A stretch of 64,000 nt of DNA, taken from Olivibacter sp. XZL3 (GTDB taxonomy: Bacteria; Bacteroidota; Bacteroidia; Sphingobacteriales; Sphingobacteriaceae). Positions 23,987-34,293 of the stretch are shown piece after piece. The stretch covers positions 1 to 64,000 of the forward strand of contig NZ_SBJH01000071.1 of the NCBI RefSeq assembly GCF_004368405.1, written 5' to 3'. How positions within the stretch are numbered: the stretch's first letter is position 1; every line of letters starts with the position of its first letter. Below the pieces are notes generated by a model. That model saw only the letters and a program-made list of their open reading frames with translations, was not told the origin of the DNA and ran no database searches. Both the position numbers and the translations under genes were made by a program.

Positions 23987-24312
23987 AAGTAATTTAAAAA
24001 GCTCCAAAGGCGTCTTGCCTTTAAATAATTCGCGCGTTTGTCATTAGTATAAGCTTCTCGTTCGAAACATATCATGCGGTATGCACGACTGGCATCTTTA
24101 CAAATGCACCACCGAAGCAGCCACTCAGCAACATACCAAATATAAAACGGCAGAATCAACAGCTCGAGTTGTTGCCTAAGATGAATCTTCTCATGCCTTA
24201 AGAGCTCTGCCGAAATGCCTTGCTGCTTTAATGAGGTGTTTACAATCACAAAAGGCCATAAAGCCATGGCCTGGATTCTACTATTCGACGGAATAATATA
24301 GTGAATTATCAT
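23980..24312 (-). CDS. Small HExxH-motif membrane protein, function unknown
   Basis: The 110 residues contain LLRHEKIHLRQQ, an HExxH zinc-peptidase motif, followed by a hydrophobic helix (LLILPFYIWYVAEWLLR) and a conserved-looking AYRMICFEREAY. The arrangement of HExxH, aromatic helix and a downstream glutamate resembles small Bacteroidota proteins related to M48/M56 peptidases, but a third zinc ligand is only a guess (the glutamate in FEREAY). I start at the ATG at 24312; an in-frame TTG at 24327 is the alternative. It follows the beta-barrel gene by 27 bases and forms the last gene of the sigma-factor operon, so it may act in that signalling route. Confidence 0.6.
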   Translation of the reverse strand: MIIHYIIPSNSRIQAMALWPFVIVNTSLKQQGISAELLRHEKIHLRQQLELLILPFYIWYVAEWLLRWCICKDASRAYRMICFEREAYTNDKRANYLKARRLWSFLNYLK

Positions 24313-24339
24313 AAGCTTAACGGGCAATCAAACATGCCC

Positions 24340-25677
24340 TTAAAAACTGGTAATTACCCGAACTCCTCCATAACGAAGATTCATATCCTGATTGGATAAG
24401 CTGCCAATGGGAATCTTAAAAAAGGGTTCAACAGCTATACCAACCTTTTTTGAAACCGGCATTCTCCTTCCAAAAGAGAAATTGAGAAATCCAGAATAAC
24501 TGCTCCCCTGTAACAGCGTTTCATTTGATTTCTCGCTTACACTGCTTATTTGAAATTCGGGCTGGCTAAATGCATAACCTTCGGTATTTTGTACCGTTCT
24601 ATTATTAATAGGCGTACGGGTCACAAAGTGGTCTATCCGATCTTCGTTCAACACCGCAAAGAAAGAAATACCTGCGGTAGCATAGAACTGCTTACTTACT
24701 TGATATTTAATATCAATTGGAATATCAAGGGCTAACAGATTGGTATTGATTGAGGTCAATTCTTTTGTTTCAAGTGACCTGGCAGTGAACATTGGCGATG
24801 CCTCACTCAGCGAGGCATTGACAGGCAAATTTGAAGCTCCATTCGATGTGCTGGGAGAAGATTGGCGAAACCCCAAATCGACCAACGAGACACCTGAACC
24901 GATAGATACCTTTTTTGAAATATTGTAAGCAACGGTTACTCCTCCTCCCATGTTAAAACGCTCATCCGTTAAAGAGGGCGCAACCATAAGACCTATGTTC
25001 CAACGCCTATCAGCGGTCTCATCGGTTCTATCGCCCGATACCCGAACTGAAGAACTGTTTTCACTTAACATTTGGATTAATGCCTCTTCTCTTTCTTTGG
25101 CAGACAAATTAGCCGTTCCGGTGCTTTTCTCTCCCGACTCATGGGTAGGCCTTTCGCTGCTCTCTGTGCTGCGATTAAAGGGTAGAAGCGCGGTTCTGTT
25201 CTCAGTGAGTTCGGAAGTACTGTTATCGGCGTTCATCAGCTTTTCATTATCAAATGCAACAGCATGACTCACCGCTGTCTCTTCTTTTGCTTTTCTCTCA
25301 GGCACCTTCGCTAATATGCTTTTGTTGTTTTCTACTCTCCTTTTCAATCGCAGTGCTCCAACTGTTTTATTACGGTTAGTAACGGTTGGTTCTTGCCCGA
25401 CTAACGACTCGCCCTCGCTTTTTTCAGCCTTATCGGTTTGCGTATAGTCTGTTGACGACTTAATTTGTTGTTCTACCGTGTTTCTATTAATAAAAAATAC
25501 CAGTCCCACCAAAATGGCAGCAGCAGCACCGCTAAAGTACCAGATTGGCAGCACCCTTTTCGCTGATTTTTGCTTCCTCGCAAACCGCTCCCACGCCCCT
25601 TCTCTATAAGGCGCTGAATGTGCTCGCAAGACCTCCGCCATACGATCGATCAGTTCCTTATTATCTTTCTCTTTCAT
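24340..25677 (-). CDS. Anti-sigma-like membrane protein with C-terminal beta-barrel domain
   Basis: The 445 residues divide into a cytoplasmic helical head (1-40, ELIDRMAEVLRAHSAPYREG), one transmembrane helix (about 45-63), a long polar serine/threonine/glutamate-rich linker (65-220) and a C-terminal region (225-445) with alternating strands of an outer-membrane beta-barrel type (WNIGLMVAPS, VSIGSGVSL, DIPIDIKYQVSKQFYATAGI). It lies 18 bases downstream of the sigma-factor gene, the usual place of the anti-sigma factor, and the N-terminus resembles Bacteroidota anti-sigma heads. Anti-sigma function is inferred from position and layout. The combination of inner-membrane helix and barrel is unusual. 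Confidence 0.7.
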   Translation of the reverse strand: MKEKDNKELIDRMAEVLRAHSAPYREGAWERFARKQKSAKRVLPIWYFSGAAAAILVGLVFFINRNTVEQQIKSSTDYTQTDKAEKSEGESLVGQEPTVTNRNKTVGALRLKRRVENNKSILAKVPERKAKEETAVSHAVAFDNEKLMNADNSTSELTENRTALLPFNRSTESSERPTHESGEKSTGTANLSAKEREEALIQMLSENSSSVRVSGDRTDETADRRWNIGLMVAPSLTDERFNMGGGVTVAYNISKKVSIGSGVSLVDLGFRQSSPSTSNGASNLPVNASLSEASPMFTARSLETKELTSINTNLLALDIPIDIKYQVSKQFYATAGISFFAVLNEDRIDHFVTRTPINNRTVQNTEGYAFSQPEFQISSVSEKSNETLLQGSSYSGFLNFSFGRRMPVSKKVGIAVEPFFKIPIGSLSNQDMNLRYGGVRVITSF

Positions 25678-25695
25678 GGTTAATATACTATACTT

Positions 25696-26298
25696 TTATT
25701 GTTTCCCAATAGCAAACTCTTCAATATAAAGCTTCCTTAGCCGTTGCTTTGCGCGGGTAAGGTAAGTTCTCGAAGTACTGTCAGGTATGTTCAACATCTT
25801 TCCTATTTCCTCATGGGCATATCCTTCAACTTCGTATAGATTAAAAATAATTCTTTGAATCTCAGGTAGTCTTTCTAAAAGCTTTAGGATATCGTCCGCA
25901 AACAGCTTGTCCGACGCATTGATCAAAACAGGACTTACATCCTGCTCTCCCACTTCCTCCATCGCTACCATATGTTTTTTCGAACGCAATAAGTCGATGG
26001 ATAGGTTCGCCGCAATTCTGGCCAACCAGCCTCTGAAGGATTTTTCGAGCACAGTTCCCTCGCCTACCCGATTAAACCGTGCCAAATTTTTAAAAGCTTT
26101 GATAAAAGCTTCATTCACCAACTCTTCAGCATCATATTCGCTTTTAACATATCTGGTTACCACCGCTGATACATATCCATAGTATTTCTTGTAGATGAAT
26201 TCTTTTGCCCGCTCATCGTCCGTTTGGACACAAGCATCCAATGCACCATCCAGTGTTAATGTCTTCTTTTTACTTAAAAATCCTACACGGTAATTCAC
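25696..26298 (-). CDS. ECF-type RNA polymerase sigma factor
   Basis: The 200 residues contain sigma region 2 (FIYKKYYGYVSAVVTRYV, then DAEELVNEAFIKAFKNL), a linker, and region 4 (LLERLPEIQRIIFNLYEVEG, HEEIGKMLNIPDSTSRTYLT, RAKQRLRKL), the standard layout of extracytoplasmic-function sigma factors. The N-terminal 25 residues are somewhat longer than usual. It heads an operon with the membrane beta-barrel protein and the HExxH protein, a typical sigma/regulator pair. A candidate -7 box (TACTTTTG, 26373-26366) lies 67 bases upstream. The inducing signal and regulon are unknown. Confidence 0.92.
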   Translation of the reverse strand: MNYRVGFLSKKKTLTLDGALDACVQTDDERAKEFIYKKYYGYVSAVVTRYVKSEYDAEELVNEAFIKAFKNLARFNRVGEGTVLEKSFRGWLARIAANLSIDLLRSKKHMVAMEEVGEQDVSPVLINASDKLFADDILKLLERLPEIQRIIFNLYEVEGYAHEEIGKMLNIPDSTSRTYLTRAKQRLRKLYIEEFAIGKQ

Positions 26299-26692
26299 TG
26301 CAGCAATACAACTAGTTTGGAAAGCGTTTTATCCTTCTTAGTCAACAAAACAATCAAAGCTCATTCAAAAGTACACAAACCTCTTAACAAAGGCTATCCT
26401 TAATTTTCCGGTTTGCAAAGGATTGCTCTTGTTAATCTGAGTTCGACCATTCTTTATGAGCTCAGCAATTCACTAGCAATCCTAGGCAACGCTGCATAGG
26501 ACAGCTATTGGATTAGTTTTGCCTATTTTTCCACTTCTGAGCAGAAAATAATAATCAAACTAGATTATTACACTCATTCTTATCAAACTAGCCATTCGCT
26601 TCTTTTATAAAAACCGTCTGGTGGTCCCTTTTTGTCCATACGCTTGTCTAACGAACGTGACAAGGGAAACGCTACAGTTTACTCACTACTCC
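26299..26692. other. Non-coding spacer between the sigma factor and lysS
   Basis: About 500 bases separate the divergent sigma-factor and lysS genes. Apart from the lysS promoter at 26693-26724 and a candidate minus-strand -7 box at 26366-26373 I see no open frame with coding character, no strong dyad and no tRNA. The A/T content is not unusual. Confidence 0.5.
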
Positions 26693-26724
26693 TTTGCATA
26701 TCAGACCAAATTTGTCTAAGTTTG
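26693..26724 (+). promoter_or_regulatory. Promoter of lysS
   Basis: TTTG (26693-26696), 20 bases, TAAGTTTG (26717-26724): a full consensus match. The leader to the ATG at 26799 would be about 68 bases. Confidence 0.8.
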
Positions 26725-26798
26725 CGAAAAATCAGAGCCAGGTTACTTCGTAAAAAACCTAGGGTTCTTCCTCCTTCAAGAGTGTTATATTAAAGTAA

Positions 26799-28517
26799 AT
26801 GAGCAGCATTTTATCAGAACAAGAAGTATTACGCCGACAGGCTTTGGATCAATTGGTTCAACTAGGAATAGATCCCTATCCAGCAGAAGCATTTGATGTC
26901 AACGTGAATGCCCGTGACATACACGAAAATTATGACCGCGACAAACTAAACTATAAAAACATTAGTATCGCCGGCCGTATGATGAGCAGAAGAGTAATGG
27001 GGAGCGCCTCCTTCTTTGAACTGCAAGATGCTACCGGCCGCATACAGGTTTATCTCACCAGAGATGAGCTCTGCCCTACCGAAGATAAAACCTTGTATAA
27101 TACTGTATTTAAGAAGTTACTCGATATAGGCGACTTTATAGGCGTCAAAGGCCATGTATTCACCACACAAACCGGAACGATTTCCATCCATGCCGCTGAA
27201 ATAAAACTGTTGGCAAAATCGCTTAAACCACTTCCGGTGGTTAAGGAAGCCGACGGTAAGGTGTTCGACGCTGTAACCGATCCGGAGTTTCGCTATCGAC
27301 AGCGTTATGTTGATTTGGTAGTGAATCCACATGTCCGCGAGACTTTCACGAAAGTGACAAAAATCAAATCCGCCATCCGCCAGTTTTTGGATGAACAAGG
27401 CGCCATTGAAGTTGACACACCTGTTTTACAGAGTATACCTGGGGGCGCTGCCGCCAGACCATTCATTACACATCACAACGCTCTCGACATTCCATTGTAT
27501 TTACGTATTGCCAACGAGTTATATTTAAAACGCTTAATTGTTGGCGGCTACGACTGGGTTTATGAGTTCAGTAGAAACTTTCGCAATGAAGGGATGGATA
27601 GAACCCATAATCCTGAATTTACTGTGCTCGAGTTCTACGTAGCGTACAAAGACTACCTTTGGATGATGGATATCACCGAGCAGCTCTTTGAAAAAGTCGC
27701 GATCGCAACGAATGGCAAAACGACTATACAAGTCGGCAACAAGGACATTAACTTCGCAGCTCCTTATAAACGGATTAGCATATATGACGCGATAAAAGAA
27801 CATACGGGCTTTGACGTCGCAGGCTTAGACGAAGCGGGACTAAAAGAGGTCTGCAAGCAACTCGATATCGCCGTGGACGAAAGCATGGGTAAAGGAAAGC
27901 TCATTGATGAAATTTTTGGAGAAAAATGTGAACATCATTATATACAGCCAACCTTTATCATCGACTATCCGGTCGAGATGAGTCCTTTAACGAAAAAGCA
28001 TCGCAGTAAAGAAGGTCTTGTTGAACGTTTTGAGCTCATGGTGAACGGCAAGGAATTAGCGAATGCTTATTCCGAACTTAATGATCCGATAGACCAGCTT
28101 AAGCGTTTCGAAGACCAATTGAAATTAATGGAACGCGGCGACGATGAGGCTATGTTTATAGATTATGACTTTCTACGCGCCTTGGAATACGGTATGCCCC
28201 CCACTTCCGGTATCGGTATTGGCATCGATCGGCTAGCAATGTTAATGACCAACCAAGCGAGTATACAAGACGTATTGTTTTTCCCACAAATGCGACCTGA
28301 AAAGGTTGTGAAAGTAGCCTCTGTTGGCGACTACGAATCGCAGGGAGTTCCTGCTGTTTGGGTCCCTGTGTTACAGAAAATGGGCCTTACAACCATTGAG
28401 GCGTTGAAAGGGGCAAACCCAAACAAAGTCTTTAATGACTTGGGCGGATTACGCAAGAAGATGAAAATTGAAGCCGCGATGCCGACAAAAGACGAGGTGT
28501 TGGAGTGGTTTAAATAA
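26799..28517 (+). CDS. lysS: Lysyl-tRNA synthetase, class II
   Basis: Charges tRNA-Lys. The 572 residues have an N-terminal OB-fold anticodon-binding domain (ISIAGRMMSRRVMGSASFFE), then the class II catalytic core with motif 2 (YEFSRNFRNEGMDRTHNPEF) and motif 3 (PPTSGIGIGIDRLAMLMTN). A 65-residue C-terminal extension (VPVLQKMGLTTIEALKGANP, then GLRKKMKIEAAMPTKDEV) goes beyond the usual 505 residues and is a known feature of many Bacteroidota LysRS. A strong promoter lies at 26693-26724. The 3' end meets a permuted-word inverted repeat shared with the convergent SDR gene. Confidence 0.97.
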   Translation: MSSILSEQEVLRRQALDQLVQLGIDPYPAEAFDVNVNARDIHENYDRDKLNYKNISIAGRMMSRRVMGSASFFELQDATGRIQVYLTRDELCPTEDKTLYNTVFKKLLDIGDFIGVKGHVFTTQTGTISIHAAEIKLLAKSLKPLPVVKEADGKVFDAVTDPEFRYRQRYVDLVVNPHVRETFTKVTKIKSAIRQFLDEQGAIEVDTPVLQSIPGGAAARPFITHHNALDIPLYLRIANELYLKRLIVGGYDWVYEFSRNFRNEGMDRTHNPEFTVLEFYVAYKDYLWMMDITEQLFEKVAIATNGKTTIQVGNKDINFAAPYKRISIYDAIKEHTGFDVAGLDEAGLKEVCKQLDIAVDESMGKGKLIDEIFGEKCEHHYIQPTFIIDYPVEMSPLTKKHRSKEGLVERFELMVNGKELANAYSELNDPIDQLKRFEDQLKLMERGDDEAMFIDYDFLRALEYGMPPTSGIGIGIDRLAMLMTNQASIQDVLFFPQMRPEKVVKVASVGDYESQGVPAVWVPVLQKMGLTTIEALKGANPNKVFNDLGGLRKKMKIEAAMPTKDEVLEWFK

Positions 28518-28527
28518 TGGTCAAGAC

Positions 28528-28592
28528 TTGTCAGTTATGAGTTGTGAGCCTCAAAATGAAAAGCCCATAACCCATAACTGGCAACTCACAAG
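28528..28592. repeat. Inverted permuted-word tract between lysS and the SDR gene
   Basis: TTGTCAGTTATG (28528-28539) pairs with CATAACTGGCAA (28573-28584), 12 positions with one G-T pair, and both arms are built from variants of the same word. It reaches into the last codons of the SDR gene and may act as a bidirectional transcription end. Confidence 0.55.
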
Positions 28593-29395
28593 CCAGAAAG
28601 TTTATCCAACGACTTCTTATAGGTCTTACCCGTTTGTTTAATAATAAATTCCTTCCGTAATAAAAACGATAGTTTGCTACTCAGGCGGTTAAGAAAGCCG
28701 GGAATATAGGTCGCTCTTCTTTTCCGGAAGGCGGTTAATCCTTCTTTCGCAACTTGTTGTACCGGCATCAAATACCCGCGCAGCTCTTTAAAACCATCGC
28801 CGGATGTCATTTCCGTCGCAATACCTCCAGGTAAAAATATCGTTAGCGACAGCTCTTTGTTCTCCAATTCTTGCGAAAGTGCCGCCGCAAAATTAAGCAA
28901 GAAACCTTTCGTGCCGGCATAAGCGGCCTGAAATGGCGTCGGAAAAATCGCAGCCATACTAGAAACGATCATGATACCTCCGACAGATTTTTTTTTCTCA
29001 AAATAGGCTGCCAGTTGACTTGTCATATAAGTAACACTAATGATATTGACTTGGATCATTTGATTAAATTGTTCCTTTGACAAAGCCAAATGCTTCCCCA
29101 AATAGGTAACACCGGCATTTAGAACAGCAGCATACAAGTCTCGCCGGCTTATAATTGTTTCCAAAATTTCTTCAACCTGTTCGGGCTCGGATAAATCCGC
29201 AACGACAATATCTACACATGATTTTGTTTCACGTTCTATCGTATGCTTCAATTGTTCCAACCGCTCTTTACGTCGAGCCAACAAAATTAAATTCGCGCCA
29301 TGTTGAACAGCTAACTGCCTTGCCATCTCCTCCCCTAATCCGGAAGAGGCGCCGGTAACCAATACCCACTTGCCTTTAAAATCTAGATTTCTCAT
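28586..29395 (-). CDS. Short-chain dehydrogenase/reductase
   Basis: NAD(P)-dependent oxidoreductase of the classical SDR type, 269 residues. Visible are the cofactor motif VTGASSGLGEEMA (about residues 10-22), ARRKERLEQL suggesting NADP preference, the structural NAG (LNAGVTYLG), the serine of IVSSMAAIF and the catalytic YAGTK. The start at 29395 is chosen because homologues begin directly with the first strand (LDFKGKWVLVTG); an ATG at 29425 would add ten residues. Similar proteins are annotated as fatty-acyl or ketoacyl reductases, but the substrate is unknown. Confidence 0.9.
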   Translation of the reverse strand: MRNLDFKGKWVLVTGASSGLGEEMARQLAVQHGANLILLARRKERLEQLKHTIERETKSCVDIVVADLSEPEQVEEILETIISRRDLYAAVLNAGVTYLGKHLALSKEQFNQMIQVNIISVTYMTSQLAAYFEKKKSVGGIMIVSSMAAIFPTPFQAAYAGTKGFLLNFAAALSQELENKELSLTIFLPGGIATEMTSGDGFKELRGYLMPVQQVAKEGLTAFRKRRATYIPGFLNRLSSKLSFLLRKEFIIKQTGKTYKKSLDKLSGL

Positions 29396-29534
29396 CTGAT
29401 TGTTTAACCGTCGATTTGTTGGCAATCGACTCTATAATTGTTAGTTTTAAAAATAATCTAGCTTTTGTCTTAAGTATGTTTGTCATGCAGCAGACGCTTT
29501 TCAATACATGAATACTATCAATCTTTTGCTGTAG

Positions 29535-29575
29535 CCATGCTTACAACTGGCAACTCGTAACGCATAACTCCGCCG
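29535..29575. repeat. Intergenic permuted-word tract
   Basis: Variants of the word ACTGGCAACTCGTAACGCAT, shared with 10990-11040 and 28528-28592, occupy the spacer downstream of the DUF3467 gene. Confidence 0.5.
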
Positions 29576-29577
29576 CC

Positions 29578-29883
29578 TTACGCTTCTGCCGTTGGGCCAC
29601 CAAAATTCATTGGGAACGGGGGCTCCTCGTGAGTGTCAATTTTCCCGTTCATCGCTTCATACTTCGCAATATTATCTTGAAAAGCCTTCATCAAACGCTT
29701 CGCGTGCTCGGGCGTAAGGACGATTCTAGATTTCACCTTGGCTTTGGGGACGCCAGGCATAACACGAATAAAGTCAACCACAAATTCTGTATGTGAATGC
29801 GTTATAATGGCTAAATTAGAGTACATACCTTCCGCTACCTCTTCGGTCAATTCGATGTTTAATTGATTATTTTGTTCTTCCAT
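29578..29883 (-). CDS. DUF3467 family protein
   Basis: The 101 residues match DUF3467: NIELTEEVAEGMYSNLAIIT, then HTEFVVDFIRVMPG, VKSRIVLTPEHAKRLMKAFQ and a short acidic, proline-rich end. The family is a compact beta-sandwich-like domain of unknown biochemical role. It lies directly downstream of rpoC, separated by an intrinsic terminator, a position that is conserved in many Bacteroidota. A weak -7 variant (TATCTTTA on the minus strand, near 29934-29927) could give independent expression. Function unknown. Confidence 0.85.
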   Translation of the reverse strand: MEEQNNQLNIELTEEVAEGMYSNLAIITHSHTEFVVDFIRVMPGVPKAKVKSRIVLTPEHAKRLMKAFQDNIAKYEAMNGKIDTHEEPPFPMNFGGPTAEA

Positions 29884-29940
29884 ATCAGTTGGTGAGTAAG
29901 CATATATGTGTAAAATGTATGCGGTAAAGATACTAATAAT

Positions 29941-29979
29941 AAAAACAAAACCCCGGAGACAACGCGTCTTCGGGGTTTT
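29941..29979 (-). terminator. Intrinsic terminator of rpoC
   Basis: AAAACCCCGGAGAC (29947-29960) pairs with GTCTTCGGGGTTTT (29966-29979), 14 positions with one G-T pair and a five-base loop. On the minus strand it is followed by a T-rich run. It ends the rplK-to-rpoC transcript. Confidence 0.92.
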
Positions 29980-30005
29980 GTAAATATTACGAGGAGCTAT
30001 AGACC

Positions 30006-33000
30006 TTAAGCTTCTTCTTTCGAAGCCAGCAACTGGTCATACTCTTCTTTCGATCCTACGATAATGCGATCGTAATTACGCAATCCTGTACCAGATGGTA
30101 TGAGATGCCCTACAATAACATTCTCTTTCAAGCCTAATAAGTCGTCACGTTTACCGCTAATAGCCGCTTCGTTCAATACTTTAGTAGTTTCCTGGAAGGA
30201 AGCTGCCGATATAAACGATTTGGTTCCTAAAGATGCACGTGTGATACCTTGTAGCATCGGACTTGAAGTAGCCGCGATCGCATCGCGCACCTGTACCAGT
30301 TTCAAATCGCGGCGTTTCAAGCTCGAGTTCTCTTCACGTAATTTACGCAACGAAACGATCTGTCCTGCTTTCAGTACATTGGAATCACCTGGATCAGTTA
30401 CGACCTTCTTATCGTACATGCTGTCGTTCTCTTCGATAAAGTCCCACTTATTAACGGCATCTTTTTCCAAGAAACGTGTATCACCCGGATCCTCAATCAT
30501 CACTTTCTGCATCATTTGGTGTACGATGGTTTCAAAGTGCTTATCGTTGATCTTAACACCTTGCAGACGGTAAACCTCTTGGATACCATTCACCAAATAC
30601 TCCTGCACGGCAGCAGGACCTTTTATGGCTAAGATATCGGATGGAGAAATAGAACCGTCAGAAAGTGGCATACCAGCCTTCACAAAGTCGTTATCCTGTA
30701 CCAGGATGTGCTTCGAAAGTGGCACCAAGTACTTTTTAACCTGACCATCGCGCGACTCGATTTGAATTTCACGGTTACCACGTTTAACACCTCCTAAAGT
30801 TACTACACCGTCGATTTCTGTTACCACGGCCGGATTAGAAGGATTCCGCGCTTCGAATAATTCGGTCACACGAGGTAAACCACCCGTAATATCTCGGGTC
30901 TTTCCTGCTGAACGTGGAATCTTCGCAATAATCTCACCCACCTTCGCTTTGCCGGCGTTATCCACAGCAATGTGCGCGCCAACTGGCAAGTTGTAGGTAC
31001 GAATTACATCGCCTGCGTTGTCTAAAATCTTAATGGCAGGGTTCTTCGTCTTATCACGTGTATCGATAATTACCTTTTCACGGTGTCCAGTCTGTTCATC
31101 AGACTCTTCACGATAGGTAACACCTTCGATAATCGCGTCGAACTCAACTTTACCCGCAAATTCGGAAATGATAACGGCGTTGTATGGATCCCAAGAACAA
31201 ATTCTATCGCCTTTGCTTACCTTATCGCCATCCGCAATATATAAGAACGAACCGTAAGGTATATTATTGGTCATCAGAACCTTCTTAGATTCCGGATCCA
31301 AGATCCTGAATTCACCTGAACGACCTAATACGATCTGCAGTTTTCCTTCTTCTGTTTCCCGCTCTACTGAACGCATATTTTCGAACTCAACGATTCCGTC
31401 AAATTTCGCTACGATTTGCGATTCAGCTGCAATGTTAGAAGCCGTACCACCCACGTGGAACGTACGAAGCGTAAGCTGCGTACCTGGCTCACCAATAGAC
31501 TGAGCTGCAATAACACCAACCGCTTCACCCATCTGAACACGTTTACCGGAAGCAAGGTTCCGACCATAACACAAAGCACATACACCACGCTTGCTTTCAC
31601 AGGTCAATACCGAGCGGATTTCTATCCCTTCTACAGTAGAATGCTCGATTTTCTCCGCAATCTCTTCAGTGATATCTTGATCAGCGCTTACCAACAATTC
31701 GTTAGTTACCGGATCGTAAACATCGTGTAAAGAAGTACGCCCCAGAATACGATCATATAATGGCTCAACAATGTCTTCGTTATCTTTTAACGCTGTTGTG
31801 AAGATACCTCTTAAAGTACCGCAGTCTTCCTCGGTAACAATCATATCCTGCGCAACGTCATGCAAACGACGGGTTAAGTAACCGGCATCGGCCGTTTTCA
31901 ACGCCGTATCGGCAAGACCCTTACGGGCACCGTGCGTAGAGATAAAGTACTCAAGTACCGACAATCCTTCTTTAAAGTTGGATAAAATCGGGTTCTCGAT
32001 AATCTCACCTCCTGAGGACCCCGATTTCTGAGGCTTCGCCATCAATCCCCGCATGCCGCACAACTGACGAATCTGCTCTTTTGAACCACGCGCTCCAGAG
32101 TCTAGCATCATATACACCGAGTTGAAGCCTTGGTTATCGTTGGATAAAATATCCATTACGTTCGCAGTCAAACGGTTATTGATACGGGTCCAAATATCGA
32201 TGATTTGGTTATAACGCTCATTATTAGTAATGAATCCCATATTATAGTTATTCATCACTTCTTCTACTTCCCTTGTTGCTTGTTCAATTAAACCAGCTTT
32301 CGCATCAGGAATATTAAGGTCTTGTAAGTTGAACGATAAACCACCGCGGAATGCCATTTGGAAACCGAGTTCCTTGATATCATCTAAGAACTTAGCCGCC
32401 CGAGCCATACCTGTGTTTTTTACTACATCGCCAATAATGTCGCGTAAGGATTTCTTCGTAAGCAATTCATTGATATAACCTACTTCTTCAGGCACAACCT
32501 GATTAAACAATACGCGACCTACCGTTGTATCAATCAGTTGTTTAACGATATTTCCGTCCTTATCCTTTACGTTGGTTTTAACCTTAATAAAGGCATGAAG
32601 ATCAATTTTCTTCTCGTTATACGCGATGATAACCTCCTCTGGTGAGTAAAAGGTCATATCCTGCCCTTTTACCACACGGGTTTCATCGGTCCTACGACCT
32701 TTTGTAATATAGTAAAGTCCCAACACCATGTCCTGAGATGGTACAGTAATAGGTGTACCGTTCGCAGGGTTCAAGATATTGTGCGCTGCCAACATCAAAA
32801 TCTGGGCTTCCAAAATAGCTGCATTTCCTAACGGTAAATGCACCGCCATCTGGTCACCGTCAAAGTCGGCGTTGAACGCTGTACATACTAAGGGGTGAAG
32901 CTGTATAGCCTTACCTTCTACGAGCTTCGGTTGGAAAGCTTGAATACCTAAGCGGTGTAACGTAGGTGCCCGGTTCAGGAGAACGGGGTGTCCTTTCAAA

Positions 33001-34286
33001 ACGTTTTCCAAGATATCCCACACAATCGGATCTTTACGATCCACAATCTTCTTAGCCGACTTCACAGTTTTTACAACACCGCGTTCTATCATCTTGCGAA
33101 TAATAAACGGTTTGTATAACTCAGCCGCCATATCTTTAGGTAATCCGCACTCATGCAACTTCAGGTTCGGACCTACCACAATCACCGAACGTGCCGAATA
33201 GTCAACGCGTTTACCCAGTAAGTTTTGACGGAAACGTCCTTGTTTACCTTTCAATATATCGGAAAGCGATTTCAGCGCACGATTACCCTCAGTCTTAACC
33301 GCATTTACCTTACGGGAATTGTCAAATAAAGAATCTACCGCTTCCTGAAGCATACGCTTTTCATTACGCAGAATCACTTCTGGCGCTTTGATTTCAATTA
33401 GGCGTTTCAGACGGTTATTTCTAATGATCACCCGACGATATAAGTCGTTCAAATCAGAAGTTGCAAAACGTCCACCTTCCAAAGGAACTAAAGGACGCAA
33501 TTCTGGTGGGATAACCGGAACGATTTTAACGATCATCCATTCCGGACGATTTTCAATGCGCTCACGCGATCCACGGAATGCCTCTACTACTTGCAGACGT
33601 TTTAAGGCTTCATTTTTACGTTGTTGCGACGTTTCATTGGCTGCCTGATGACGTAGGTCATAAGAAAGCTGATCTAAATCAATACGCTGCAGCAGCTCTT
33701 CCAAGGCTTCAGCGCCCATCTTAGCCACAAACTTTTGCGGATCTTTATCGTCGAGATATTGATTCTCTTTCGGTAAAGTATCTAATATATCAAGATACTC
33801 TTCCTCGGTTAAGAAATCCATGTACTGGATTCCGTCTTCCTCTTTTATACCGGCCTGGATCACTACATATCTTTCGTAATAGATGATCATATCCAACTTC
33901 TTTGTTGGCAAACCCAATAAATATCCGATTTTGTTTGGAAGTGAACGGAAATACCAGATATGAGCCACAGGAACAACCAAGTTGATGTGTCCCATACGCT
34001 CCCTACGTACCTTCTTCTCAGTAACCTCTACTCCACATCGGTCGCAGACGATACCTTTATAACGAATGCGCTTATACTTACCGCAGTGGCATTCATAGTC
34101 CTTTACCGGACCAAAGATACGCTCACAAAACAAACCATCACGCTCCGGCTTATAAGTACGGTAGTTAATGGTTTCCGGTTTTAATACTTCACCGCTAGAA
34201 CGCTCCAAAATAGCCTCTGGAGACGACAAGCTAATCGTAATGGAAGTGAAGTTGCTTTTTATTTTATTATCTTTCTTGTAAGACAT
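30006..34286 (-). CDS. rpoC: RNA polymerase subunit beta'
   Basis: Catalytic subunit of RNA polymerase, 1426 residues. The N-terminal zinc ribbon (C66, C68, C81, C84 in ECHCGKYK and IVCDRCG), the active-site metal loop NADFDGDQ (472-479) binding magnesium, the bridge-helix/trigger-loop region ([10 protein letters not shown]-type stretch [20 protein letters not shown]) and the second zinc site ([13 protein letters not shown]) are all present. Length is typical of Bacteroidota. It follows rpoB after a 91-base spacer that holds an inverted permuted-word repeat, and it ends in a strong terminator. The protein appears intact. Confidence 0.98.
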   Translation of the reverse strand: MSYKKDNKIKSNFTSITISLSSPEAILERSSGEVLKPETINYRTYKPERDGLFCERIFGPVKDYECHCGKYKRIRYKGIVCDRCGVEVTEKKVRRERMGHINLVVPVAHIWYFRSLPNKIGYLLGLPTKKLDMIIYYERYVVIQAGIKEEDGIQYMDFLTEEEYLDILDTLPKENQYLDDKDPQKFVAKMGAEALEELLQRIDLDQLSYDLRHQAANETSQQRKNEALKRLQVVEAFRGSRERIENRPEWMIVKIVPVIPPELRPLVPLEGGRFATSDLNDLYRRVIIRNNRLKRLIEIKAPEVILRNEKRMLQEAVDSLFDNSRKVNAVKTEGNRALKSLSDILKGKQGRFRQNLLGKRVDYSARSVIVVGPNLKLHECGLPKDMAAELYKPFIIRKMIERGVVKTVKSAKKIVDRKDPIVWDILENVLKGHPVLLNRAPTLHRLGIQAFQPKLVEGKAIQLHPLVCTAFNADFDGDQMAVHLPLGNAAILEAQILMLAAHNILNPANGTPITVPSQDMVLGLYYITKGRRTDETRVVKGQDMTFYSPEEVIIAYNEKKIDLHAFIKVKTNVKDKDGNIVKQLIDTTVGRVLFNQVVPEEVGYINELLTKKSLRDIIGDVVKNTGMARAAKFLDDIKELGFQMAFRGGLSFNLQDLNIPDAKAGLIEQATREVEEVMNNYNMGFITNNERYNQIIDIWTRINNRLTANVMDILSNDNQGFNSVYMMLDSGARGSKEQIRQLCGMRGLMAKPQKSGSSGGEIIENPILSNFKEGLSVLEYFISTHGARKGLADTALKTADAGYLTRRLHDVAQDMIVTEEDCGTLRGIFTTALKDNEDIVEPLYDRILGRTSLHDVYDPVTNELLVSADQDITEEIAEKIEHSTVEGIEIRSVLTCESKRGVCALCYGRNLASGKRVQMGEAVGVIAAQSIGEPGTQLTLRTFHVGGTASNIAAESQIVAKFDGIVEFENMRSVERETEEGKLQIVLGRSGEFRILDPESKKVLMTNNIPYGSFLYIADGDKVSKGDRICSWDPYNAVIISEFAGKVEFDAIIEGVTYREESDEQTGHREKVIIDTRDKTKNPAIKILDNAGDVIRTYNLPVGAHIAVDNAGKAKVGEIIAKIPRSAGKTRDITGGLPRVTELFEARNPSNPAVVTEIDGVVTLGGVKRGNREIQIESRDGQVKKYLVPLSKHILVQDNDFVKAGMPLSDGSISPSDILAIKGPAAVQEYLVNGIQEVYRLQGVKINDKHFETIVHQMMQKVMIEDPGDTRFLEKDAVNKWDFIEENDSMYDKKVVTDPGDSNVLKAGQIVSLRKLREENSSLKRRDLKLVQVRDAIAATSSPMLQGITRASLGTKSFISAASFQETTKVLNEAAISGKRDDLLGLKENVIVGHLIPSGTGLRNYDRIIVGSKEEYDQLLASKEEA

Positions 34287-34293
34287 AGCTTTT

